In this document: positions 1 through 7,828 of the stretch, piece by piece | Layout: each line of letters begins with the position of its first letter | How positions within the stretch are numbered: position 1 is the stretch's first letter | NCBI GenBank assembly: GCA_022821875.1 | Contig: JAJECV010000104.1 | Location: 1 to 58,432 of the forward strand | Origin: Rhodothermales bacterium | GTDB taxonomy: Bacteria; Bacteroidota; Rhodothermia; Rhodothermales; Bin80 | DNA: 58,432 nucleotides | Direction of reading: 5' to 3' | Program-made: the position numbers and the translations under genes | Notes under the pieces: model-generated | The model's database searches: none | What the model was told of the DNA's origin: nothing | Seen by the model: only the letters and a program-made list of their open reading frames with translations

Positions 1-2
1 GG

Positions 3-218
3 ACGGAACTGGAACTGGGGTACGGGATCCCGTGGAAAGAGGGGGCCGCACGGTCCGTGATGGGGGTGACCCGGTTGCCGCAGGGAAGGATGTACCGGCT
101 GGGCGGCGAACTGCGTCCGTGGGAGCGGCTGTCCCTCTCGGTCTTTGGATTGGCGCATGGACATGAAACCGCACTGGGGGATATCGGCGTGAATGTGCAG
201 GGGACGCTTCGGTATTAG
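3..218 (+). CDS. C-terminal fragment of an outer-membrane beta-barrel-like protein
   Basis: An open frame enters from the window's left edge and ends at a TAG stop at 216-218; no start is inside the window, so this is a 3' fragment of about 71 codons. The translation alternates hydrophobic and polar residues with many Gly and aromatic positions, and it ends in 'NVQGTLRY'. A terminal aromatic residue after amphipathic strands is typical of outer-membrane barrel proteins assembled by BAM. The fragment carries no enzymatic motif. It is convergent with the serine hydrolase gene across about 270 bases. Barrel assignment is by residue pattern only; the rest of the gene lies outside the window. Confidence 0.5.
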   Translation, partial: TELELGYGIPWKEGAARSVMGVTRLPQGRMYRLGGELRPWERLSLSVFGLAHGHETALGDIGVNVQGTLRY

Positions 219-492
219 ACTACTGCAAAGTCTTTGTCGTTTTCGGAAATGATTTCGTCCGGCACAAGGCGGTCTAATTCGAAAAATTATATCTCAGTGA
301 ACTGTTTACAGGAGCATCTCCATTTACATGTTCACGCGGCAAACCGATTCTTCCCAGTCCGTGTATATGCAATAATTAGGGAAGAACCACGGTGAGATCG
401 GCTCGCCACTGGAATACACAAAACAGCGTCGGTACCGGGACGATGGGTGTAGAACCCCTTGAATCCCAAAAATCATTGCATGCGTGGAATTT

Positions 493-1767
493 TCATTCGT
501 TGAATTGCTGATTGGAGAGAGGCCAGAAGAACGCTTCATAAGCTGCATCGGCCATCAACCCTCGAATTCCCCGAAAACGTTCGTACTCATCTCTTGTCGG
601 GTAAACACGGTTCGTGAGCAGGATCACCCAGATCTCCGAGTCAGGATCAATCCACAGCGAAGTGCCTGTGAAACCGGTGTGACCATAACTCCGTGGCCCA
701 AAATATAGGCCCGCAGAGGAGGGTTCATCATTCAGATTCCGGGTATCCCAGCCCAATGCACGCGTACTCAATGAAGAATCAACGACCGCAGTAAACAGGT
801 CAATCGTGCGAGACTGAAGAAATGCCCGCCCGTCAAGAGAACCCCGCTGCACTATCATCCGGGCAAATTGGGAGAGATCAATCGCCGTAGAGAAAAGTCC
901 GGCATGACCGGCAACCCCGCCTAACGTCCAGGCGGTCTCGTCATGAACCTCTCCCTGGATCAGACGATTCCGGAAGTAATCGTCCCGTTCCGTCGGCACA
1001 ACCGCAGGGTCGGACTTTCCCGTGCCGCGAAAACCGGTTGACTTCATCCCCAGTGGATCAAAAATATTTTGGGTACACCACTGATCAAATGGCTCGCCTG
1101 TGATTTCTTCAATGACCAGTGCAAGTGAAATCATGCCAAAGTCGCTGTAACGATATTCCTCCCCGGGTTCGGTCAAGAGTTCAGCAGAGAGGATTGACTC
1201 CAGAACGGCCTCACGCGTGATGATTCCATCCTGATAGAATGGATGCCATGCAGGCAGTCCACTCGTGTGGGTCAAAAGATGCCGTATCGTAACAGATTGC
1301 CGCTCCGATGTGTTGAACGCATCCAGATAACGGGACACAGGGGCTTCTATGTCCATCTGCCCCCGCTCATAAAGAATCATAGCGGCAGTAGTTGTGGAGA
1401 CAACTTTGGTCAGGGAAGCCAAGTCAAAGAGCGACTCCGGCAGCATGCGTTTTCTGGAACGATAGGTATACGCACCATAGCCGGTCATCTTGATAATTTC
1501 AGATCCCTTCCCCACAGAGATCACCGCACCGGGAAAAGCCCTCGCATTGATATACTCGAAGATCAGGGAATCCATGCGTACAAGAGCATTTGGATAAACA
1601 ACCGTCGGTGAATCCAGTTTAGAGATGGATGGCTGGATCGTGGGTACGTTAACAGACCCTGGATCCAGCGATCCCTGGATTACCGTTTCTCTGGAAGATT
1701 GGCAGGCCCCCAAGACCAGGAGCCCGAAAATAAGAAAACGAGGATCCCAACGAAATGAGTCTTTCAT
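493..1767 (-). CDS. Serine hydrolase lipoprotein, class C beta-lactamase / penicillin-binding fold
   Basis: This 424-residue protein has the three active-site motifs of the class C beta-lactamase (PF00144) superfamily: S118-L-T-K121 with the nucleophilic serine, Y207-S-D209, and H363-T-G365. The N-terminus is a lipoprotein signal with lipobox 'LGAC' (Cys22), so the enzyme is probably anchored to a membrane facing the periplasm or outside. Family members hydrolyse peptidoglycan peptides, esters or D-amino-acid amides; the substrate cannot be read from sequence. Its start codon (ATG at 1767-1765) is close to and divergent from the ferredoxin gene, so the two probably share a short promoter region. 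It is a stand-alone gene, and resistance to beta-lactams should not be assumed. Confidence 0.88.
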   Translation of the reverse strand: MKDSFRWDPRFLIFGLLVLGACQSSRETVIQGSLDPGSVNVPTIQPSISKLDSPTVVYPNALVRMDSLIFEYINARAFPGAVISVGKGSEIIKMTGYGAYTYRSRKRMLPESLFDLASLTKVVSTTTAAMILYERGQMDIEAPVSRYLDAFNTSERQSVTIRHLLTHTSGLPAWHPFYQDGIITREAVLESILSAELLTEPGEEYRYSDFGMISLALVIEEITGEPFDQWCTQNIFDPLGMKSTGFRGTGKSDPAVVPTERDDYFRNRLIQGEVHDETAWTLGGVAGHAGLFSTAIDLSQFARMIVQRGSLDGRAFLQSRTIDLFTAVVDSSLSTRALGWDTRNLNDEPSSAGLYFGPRSYGHTGFTGTSLWIDPDSEIWVILLTNRVYPTRDEYERFRGIRGLMADAAYEAFFWPLSNQQFNE

Positions 1768-1826
1768 GGTTTATCAGCGTAGCAGCGTTATATTTCGGTT
1801 CATTTCAGGTTAAAAACCCAGACATT

Positions 1827-2198
1827 ATGCCAAAGATAACAATCCCGGAGCATGGGAGTTTTGAAGTGGAGCAGGGGCAGCGGCTCGTCAATGCGTTGCA
1901 GGCACATGGAGTCAACCTTGGCCATCGCTGTGGCGGTTACGCACGCTGCACGACCTGTCGCGTAGAGTTTATTGATGGGGAGCCGGAGATCATTTCCCGG
2001 GCGGAGCAGGACAAGTTAAAAGCAAGTGAATTGTCTGGTGAAGTTCGCCTCGCATGCCAGATCCTCGTAGAGGAGGATATGACACTCAAGCCGCTGATGA
2101 TGGTTGAGGAAATGGGCTGGTCTGACCCAGGCCCACCTCCCGAAGAGACCGTCACGCCACTCCCCGACTGGATTGAAAATTCGCTGGATGGCGCATAA
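1827..2198 (+). CDS. [2Fe-2S] ferredoxin
   Basis: A 123-residue protein with the plant/adrenodoxin-type [2Fe-2S] pattern: Cys35, Cys41 and Cys44 in 'CGGYARCTTC', and Cys77 in 'LACQ'. It would carry one electron between a reductase and an oxygenase or biosynthetic enzyme in the cytoplasm. An upstream in-frame ATG at 1755 would overlap the divergent hydrolase gene and add a non-conserved leader, so the ATG at 1827, giving 'MPKITIPEHGSF', is preferred. About 40 residues after the fold are acidic and Pro-rich ('PGPPPEETVTPLPDW') and are not part of the ferredoxin fold. The redox partner is not encoded next to it. Confidence 0.87.
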   Translation: MPKITIPEHGSFEVEQGQRLVNALQAHGVNLGHRCGGYARCTTCRVEFIDGEPEIISRAEQDKLKASELSGEVRLACQILVEEDMTLKPLMMVEEMGWSDPGPPPEETVTPLPDWIENSLDGA

Positions 2199-2284
2199 AA
2201 CCGGAGAGCGCTGCGTCCAGATGGGATTTTGATTTTCTATTTTGCGTATCAATACTGCCCAATTCCTTCCGATATTGAACCTCA

Positions 2285-2320
2285 CATGAAGGATGCGGGG
2301 CGAAGCCCGGCCTCTTCATG
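2285..2320. terminator. Imperfect inverted repeat, possible terminator or RNA hairpin
   Basis: The outer arms CATGAAG (2285-2291) and CTTCATG (2314-2320) are perfect complements. Inside them GGGC-GAA-GCCC forms a second stem with a GAA loop, so the whole segment folds into one long hairpin with a bulge and two mismatches. It lies between the ferredoxin stop and the cellulase start. No T-run follows, so intrinsic termination is uncertain; an mRNA-stabilising hairpin or a dispersed palindromic repeat are alternatives. Confidence 0.4.
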
Positions 2321-2413
2321 CAAGAGTGAGATAGAAACATTATATTGCCTGAGTTTCAAATCCTGAAAATGCAACTGTTCCCTGCGAGGCAGTTGCGCAA
2401 AAATTGGGGAGTA

Positions 2414-5053
2414 ATGAGAAAAATGATCTGTCTGCCTCAGGCGGGTATCCTCGTTTGCCTGATCGGCAGTGCTTTATTCGCATCCGCGGGAATGGCGCAG
2501 GGCACCGCTACCTATGAACTCACCTTTACATCAACATGGACCGCTGACACACACCCTGCGGGCTATCCGCCCAATCCTCATTTTTCCGGAATGATTGGGG
2601 GGACACATAATGATGCCGTTCAGTTTTGGAGTACGGGAGAGGTCGCAAGTGATGGAATTAAGTCCATGGCTGAACTCGGTGCCAAAGGAACGTTTCGAAG
2701 CGAAATCAACCGCACTAAAGAGGCGAATAATGCGGATGCGATCATTGATGGGCGTGGTTTAGGACGTCCTCCAACCTCTGCAAAAACGACATTCAAAATC
2801 CGCCCGCCGTGGAATCTGGTCACGGTTACATCCATGCTGGCTCCCAGTCCAGACTGGTTTGTCGGCGTTTCCAGTCTGAATCTGCTGGATGAGAATAAGA
2901 ACTGGATTGACACACTGGTGGTAGATTTATATGTGTACGATGCAGGAACAGACAGTGGCCCCAATTATACCTCCCCGAATCAGACCACCAATCCAAGACA
3001 GAAGATCAAGCGCATAGGGGAGTCGCCATTCCTTGTTGACGGCGAAGTCAAACCCGTCGGAACGTTTCGCTTTGAGTTGAAGACAGTTCAACTTCCCGCT
3101 GAAGGCTACTTCAGTGTGAATGGAACGGAGATTCTGGGGTGGAATGGTCAGCCAGTCGTCCTAAAAGGGATGGGACTTGGAGGATGGTTACTGCCAGAAG
3201 GTTATATGCTCCACATCTCAACCCCGGGGACAGACGGACCTACCGGGATACGAAATCAGATGGCTGAACTCATCGGTGAGGCAGATACGGAGGCCTTCTT
3301 CGACCTGTTCACAGAGAAATATGTACAGGAGAAAGACATCGCTGCCATCAAAGAGTGGGGATTTGATCATGTTCGCCTCCCTTTTCATTATCGTCTGTTC
3401 TATAATCCTGAAATGGATGTGTGGAACGAGGAGGGGTTTGAACTGCTGGACACCTTTCTTGCGTGGTGTCGAAAGTATGAACTCGCAGTCCTCCTTGATA
3501 TGCATGCCGCTCCAGGGGCACAGAGTGAGGGAGGGATCGCAGATAGTGACGGGGAAGCCCGGCTTTGGACCGAACCCGACAAATACTGGCCGCAAACCGT
3601 TAAGATCTGGCGGGAAATCGCACGCCGCTATAACGATGATCCCGTCATTATGGGATATGATCTGATTAACGAACCGGTGGTGCCCAGCGAAATGGCAGCA
3701 GACTTAGCCGAGTTGTATACGCGCATTATCAATGCAGTCCAACCCATCTCCCCCAATCATCTGTTCTTTCTTGAAGGAAATTTCTGGGCGACATCGTTTG
3801 ACGAACACCTGCGGGAGATTCCGAACCTCAGAGAAAATATCGTCTACACGTTCCATCATTACTGGAAGGGAGTGGATCAGGGAGCAATCCAGTACCTGCT
3901 CAACCTCAGGCGCGAAGATCAGGTTCCACTCTATCTAGGGGAGACAGGAGAGAACTCCAATTCATGGTTTTATGCCCTGACAAGGTTGGCAGAGGAGCAT
4001 GAAGTCGGGATCAACTGGTGGACACACAAAAAAATTGAGACGACAACCAGTCCGCTCAGTTCACCGTTTGCGCCGGGTTACGAGGACGTAATCAAGTATT
4101 GGCGCAGAGAAGGCCCCAAACCCGCAGCCGATGCAGCATCCCGAGCCCTTTTGGCAATGGCACAAAATCTGGAACTGGATTCTGCCAGAGTAAATCATGG
4201 TCTCCTGGCTGCATTCTTTGATCCTGAGTTTGGAACGAAGCAGAAACCGTTCAAAAAGCATGAACTCCCCGGTATCGTGAACGCAGCTGACTATGACATA
4301 GGAAATCAGGGAATCGCATACAATGACACGGACCACTGGGCCACTACGGGCAGCCCCGGAGGTGGCAACAGTGGTACGAAGTATCGAAATGACGGCGTGG
4401 ATATTCAGATATCTACAGACCCCGAGGGATTTGAATACAATGTTGGATGGACACAGCGTTTTGAATGGATGGAATATACCGTAGACATTCTGGAAGACGG
4501 AATCTACGAAATCGATATCCGGGGTGCAAGTAATACTGGAGGGACTCGAACCGGAGCAGATATAATCCTTTCCGTGGATGGTGAGCGAATTGGAGAAGTT
4601 GAAATTGGCAATACCCGCGGCTGGCAGAACTGGGTGACCCGTCAGGCCCGTACGCCCGAGTTAAAGACCGGCAGTGGACGTATTCTCAGAGTAACTTTTG
4701 CAGATCAGGATGTGAATATCAATCGGATGACCTTCCGTAAGGTGGCCGCGGTGAATGTGGAACCTGAGCGAAGGATCATCGAATCGGAACTGATTGCAAC
4801 CTACCCGAATCCGTTCACCGATGAGGTGAACATATCGTTCTCTACCCCGGAACTGGTATCCGTTTCCGCAATGCTATACGATGTGCTTGGACGTCAGGTA
4901 TTTGAATCAGAAAAAGCCTCGTATAATGCCGGGAATCATGAATTTGCACTGGCTCCAGATCTGGCACCGGGTGTGTATATCTTGCGGTTGCAACTCACAG
5001 GGGCGCAGGATCCCCAGATGTTCACACAACCCCTGATCGTCGGAGGCAGGTAG
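2414..5053 (+). CDS. Secreted spondin_N / glycoside hydrolase family 5 / carbohydrate-binding protein with T9SS tail
   Basis: About 879 residues in four parts. After a signal peptide ending near 'AGMAQG', residues about 30-222 match the spondin N-terminal domain ('HPAGYPPNPHFSGMIGGTHN', 'SPDWFVGVSSLNL', 'DAGTDSGPNYTSPN'). Residues about 235-565 are a GH5 (cellulase/endoglucanase) TIM barrel with acid/base Glu420 in 'LINEPVV' and nucleophile Glu510 in 'LYLGETGEN'. Residues about 620-760 look like a beta-sandwich carbohydrate-binding domain. The tail (about 785-879) has 'YPNPF' and 'LYDVLGRQV', a type IX secretion sorting domain, so it is probably exported and surface-attached or released. An upstream TTG at 2345 also opens the frame, but the signal peptide begins at the ATG at 2414 or 2423. 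GH5 covers many beta-glycans; the substrate is not determinable. Confidence 0.88.
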   Translation: MRKMICLPQAGILVCLIGSALFASAGMAQGTATYELTFTSTWTADTHPAGYPPNPHFSGMIGGTHNDAVQFWSTGEVASDGIKSMAELGAKGTFRSEINRTKEANNADAIIDGRGLGRPPTSAKTTFKIRPPWNLVTVTSMLAPSPDWFVGVSSLNLLDENKNWIDTLVVDLYVYDAGTDSGPNYTSPNQTTNPRQKIKRIGESPFLVDGEVKPVGTFRFELKTVQLPAEGYFSVNGTEILGWNGQPVVLKGMGLGGWLLPEGYMLHISTPGTDGPTGIRNQMAELIGEADTEAFFDLFTEKYVQEKDIAAIKEWGFDHVRLPFHYRLFYNPEMDVWNEEGFELLDTFLAWCRKYELAVLLDMHAAPGAQSEGGIADSDGEARLWTEPDKYWPQTVKIWREIARRYNDDPVIMGYDLINEPVVPSEMAADLAELYTRIINAVQPISPNHLFFLEGNFWATSFDEHLREIPNLRENIVYTFHHYWKGVDQGAIQYLLNLRREDQVPLYLGETGENSNSWFYALTRLAEEHEVGINWWTHKKIETTTSPLSSPFAPGYEDVIKYWRREGPKPAADAASRALLAMAQNLELDSARVNHGLLAAFFDPEFGTKQKPFKKHELPGIVNAADYDIGNQGIAYNDTDHWATTGSPGGGNSGTKYRNDGVDIQISTDPEGFEYNVGWTQRFEWMEYTVDILEDGIYEIDIRGASNTGGTRTGADIILSVDGERIGEVEIGNTRGWQNWVTRQARTPELKTGSGRILRVTFADQDVNINRMTFRKVAAVNVEPERRIIESELIATYPNPFTDEVNISFSTPELVSVSAMLYDVLGRQVFESEKASYNAGNHEFALAPDLAPGVYILRLQLTGAQDPQMFTQPLIVGGR

Positions 5054-5501
5054 CATCGACCATTTTCCAGACTGGAACTCAAGGATATGCATCGGATGCC
5101 AAGAATATGCTGCCCCTGCCGCTTTATTGGTACAGACATCTGTCCGAGTCAACAATGGTGATTTTCCGGGAACCAGAAATGCATTCGAAATAGGGGTGAC
5201 CGATTACATATACTGGGAGTCTGACTCAGAAAGTCAGGGACAGCGTTTCAGGATAATCGGGGATTGATCGTATGCATTTGAATTTTGCAGTACATCATGG
5301 CAGTTTCATCCCCTTGCGGTGAATACGGGACATTGTGCGTACAAGAAGAATCCCGTTTGGGTCAAGAGACCATTTCCACAGCAGGGCTTGTTTTTTGTAC
5401 TCTGTCAGATTGCTCCCTAGGAGTATATCCTGTGGATTGACTTGATCGCAAGCGCGTTCAACCTGGAAGTTACCGAACTTGGGTCTCCGGGATTGAAAAT
5501 T
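5054..5501. other. Intergenic region without a recognised gene
   Basis: About 450 bases between the GH5 gene and the CCA-adding enzyme. A short inverted repeat CTGACT-CAGA-AAGTCAG lies near 5220-5237. A TTG at 5442 could start the next gene further upstream, but I prefer 5502. I see no RNA gene or convincing promoter box. Confidence 0.4.
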
Positions 5502-7088
5502 ATGACGAACCTGTGTGAATTACTGCATACACTACCCCAGTACCAATTACTCAGAGCAGTGGAGGATGAAGCCCAAAACCGGCAGTTGGATGTATATGCG
5601 ATTGGGGGATTCGTTCGGGATGCACTTCTGGGCCGCTCAACGACCGACATAGATTTTGTTACACTGGGAAAAGGATCGGGGATCAAATTAGCCCGCGCAG
5701 TCAGCACGCGTCTGGGCGGCTCCGTCGCTCATGTCTATCCGAATTTTGGAACGGCAGCGGTCCGTGTAGGAGATACGACCCTGGAGTTTGTCGCCGCGCG
5801 GCGGGAGAGTTACCGGAAAGATTCTCGCAAACCCATTGTGGAGGATGGCACGCTTGAGGATGATCTGCTGCGTCGGGATTTTACGGTGAATGCACTGGCG
5901 ATCAGCCTCACTGGAAAAGAGTCCTTCGGAGAACTTCTGGATCCATTCGGTGGACTGATGGATCTGAATGCCGGCAGGCTCCGAACACCGAGATCTCCAG
6001 ATATCACGTTTGCAGATGACCCCCTGCGGATGATCCGGGCTGCCCGGTTTTCAACTCAGTTAGGGTTTCACATTGATGAGGAAACAAGACAGGGAATGAA
6101 GCAGGAAGCGAAACGTCTGGGAATTGTGAGCCAGGAGAGGATTACCGATGAATTGCATAAAATCATGGCCGGCGCAACCCCCTCTACGGGCTTGAAAATT
6201 CTGGAAGAAACCGATCTCCTGCGTGAATTTTTCCCCGATCTCAGTGCACTCAGAGGTGTCGATACGGTGGCAGGACAGCGCCATAAGGATAATTTTTATC
6301 ACACCTTGCAGGTAGTTGAGAATGTGGTGGAAACGGCACCGCCGGATAAATACTGGCTTCGCTGGGCAGCCCTGTTGCATGATATTGGAAAGCCGCGAAC
6401 CAAACGATTCATCCCCGGCAGCGGATGGACTTTTCACGGCCACGAAGACCGTGGATCAAGGATGATTCCCAAACTGTTCAGGAAACTGCGCCTCCCGACA
6501 GATGAGCGGATGGCGTATGTCAAAAAGCTGGTGGCCCTGCATCACAGGCCGGTTGCCCTCGTCGATGATGAAGTCACCGATTCTGCGGTCCGGCGACTGC
6601 TGTTTGATGCCGGTGAAGATCTGGATGACCTGATGATCCTGGTTCGAGCAGATATCACCTCCCGTAACCCGCAGCGCGTACAACGTTATCTACGGGCGTT
6701 TGATTTGGTGGCCCGTAAGTTTGAGGAGGTGGAAGCCAAGGATCAACTGCGGAATTTTCAACCGCCACTCGGAGGGAAAGAAATCATGGAGGTGGTGGGG
6801 ATCAAAGCCGGCGTGGCGGTCGGTATTATTAAACACGCGGTCCGTGAAGCGATTCTGGACGGGAAAATTCCGAATGAACACGATGCCGCATTTGCGTTGA
6901 TGATGCAAATCAAGGAGGACGCACTGCGTCGGGCCAAACTCTATGAAGAGGTCGTGCTGTCCATGCATGTAAGCGAGAGATCCGCGGCCCACGCCCTAAA
7001 GCAGGCAATCATGACGGGACATATTCCCGAAGATTATCCTGCGGCGCTGGAATACCTGACCTCTATGAAAGCACGGCTACTCGCCTGA
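5502..7088 (+). CDS. cca: CCA tRNA nucleotidyltransferase with HD domain
   Basis: A class II nucleotidyltransferase that adds or repairs the 3' CCA end of tRNAs. The head domain has 'IGGFVRDALLGR' and the metal-binding 'TDIDFV', followed by 'RRDFTVNALAISL' and the 'DDPLRMIRAARFSTQLGF' region that reads the template-free nucleotide site. A C-terminal HD phosphohydrolase domain is marked by 'LLHDIGKPRTKRF' and later 'HHRP'. Length from the ATG at 5502 is 528 residues, normal for bacterial CCA enzymes carrying an HD domain. An in-frame TTG at 5442 would add 20 residues with no family similarity. Poly(A) polymerases share this fold, so that role is the main alternative. The 3' end overlaps the convergent unknown gene by 12 bases. 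Confidence 0.88.
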   Translation: MTNLCELLHTLPQYQLLRAVEDEAQNRQLDVYAIGGFVRDALLGRSTTDIDFVTLGKGSGIKLARAVSTRLGGSVAHVYPNFGTAAVRVGDTTLEFVAARRESYRKDSRKPIVEDGTLEDDLLRRDFTVNALAISLTGKESFGELLDPFGGLMDLNAGRLRTPRSPDITFADDPLRMIRAARFSTQLGFHIDEETRQGMKQEAKRLGIVSQERITDELHKIMAGATPSTGLKILEETDLLREFFPDLSALRGVDTVAGQRHKDNFYHTLQVVENVVETAPPDKYWLRWAALLHDIGKPRTKRFIPGSGWTFHGHEDRGSRMIPKLFRKLRLPTDERMAYVKKLVALHHRPVALVDDEVTDSAVRRLLFDAGEDLDDLMILVRADITSRNPQRVQRYLRAFDLVARKFEEVEAKDQLRNFQPPLGGKEIMEVVGIKAGVAVGIIKHAVREAILDGKIPNEHDAAFALMMQIKEDALRRAKLYEEVVLSMHVSERSAAHALKQAIMTGHIPEDYPAALEYLTSMKARLLA

Positions 7089-7475
7089 TACATTTGGACG
7101 TACATCCCAGATCAGCATCTGCTCAATGTTGGCATAGTCCTCCTCGCCATCAGGATCCGTAAAGGAGTAATCCCCAAGCATGGTGCGAGCCATTGGACTC
7201 AGTCGCTGCCAGAAAATTCCCTCCTGATCGTGGAACTCATCAGGGAACGGACTGGGAACCTCATAATTGGGGTGATAGGTCTTATACGTCTTATGCGCCT
7301 GATAAATAGCGGACCGGCGCGCCCCGGGTTCCGAGACGCTAGATCCCGTTACTTCAAAGGGGGTCACGGTGATCGTGGCGATCACCGTACCATCCTCAGC
7401 TTCTTCATATTCCGGGCGCATGACCTCAAAATCCAAAGGCTTGGGATATGCGCTCCGTTCGTCAAAATCAACCAT
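7077..7475 (-). CDS. Small conserved-looking protein of unknown function
   Basis: I do not recognise this 132-residue protein. The ATG at 7475 is chosen because AGAGG sits just upstream on the minus strand, five bases before it, and the upstream extension to 7565 is low in coding character. The product is acidic, has no signal peptide or membrane segment, and contains 'VIATITVTPFEVTGSS' (beta-rich) followed by Tyr- and Pro-rich stretches and 'YANIEQMLIWDVRP'. Its 3' end overlaps cca by 12 bases in a tail-to-tail arrangement. The good start signal and full-length frame make it a likely real gene. Confidence 0.6.
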   Translation of the reverse strand: MVDFDERSAYPKPLDFEVMRPEYEEAEDGTVIATITVTPFEVTGSSVSEPGARRSAIYQAHKTYKTYHPNYEVPSPFPDEFHDQEGIFWQRLSPMARTMLGDYSFTDPDGEEDYANIEQMLIWDVRPNVSGE

Positions 7476-7828
7476 TTTTCCTCTGTTGAAAATGCTTTTA
7501 CCCGTACACACATGCATAGGTTCGCTTTTTATCCACAGACAAGGGCGATTTTCTGGTGAATTCAATGTGTGATCCTGTGCGATCCTGTGGATAGAGTAAA
7601 CAGGCTTAAAATAATGACATTTGAATCCGAAAAAATCTCAACAAGGCGAAAATATTGGCTTGATGGCCTTCCATTTCCCGAAATTTGGGCAAAGAATTTT
7701 TTTTGCCCGAACTGGAACCAAAGGTTTAATGGCATTTATACTTTTTTTCCTTATTTTGTCGGAGAATCGGGGCACTGTCCCAATTACTATAACCTCATGT
7801 CAACTTACTCATTGCACTAGATCTTACC
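7476..7828. other. Intergenic leader upstream of nrdJ, with hairpin
   Basis: This AT-rich 350-base stretch must hold the divergent promoters of the small unknown gene and nrdJ. An inverted repeat GGGCAAA (7687-7693) and TTTGCCC (7702-7708) extends to about ten pairs over 7684-7711. Two copies of GATCCTGTG lie at about 7571-7590. I looked for a B12 riboswitch and an NrdR box and could not recognise either. Short open frames here look like chance. Confidence 0.4.
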
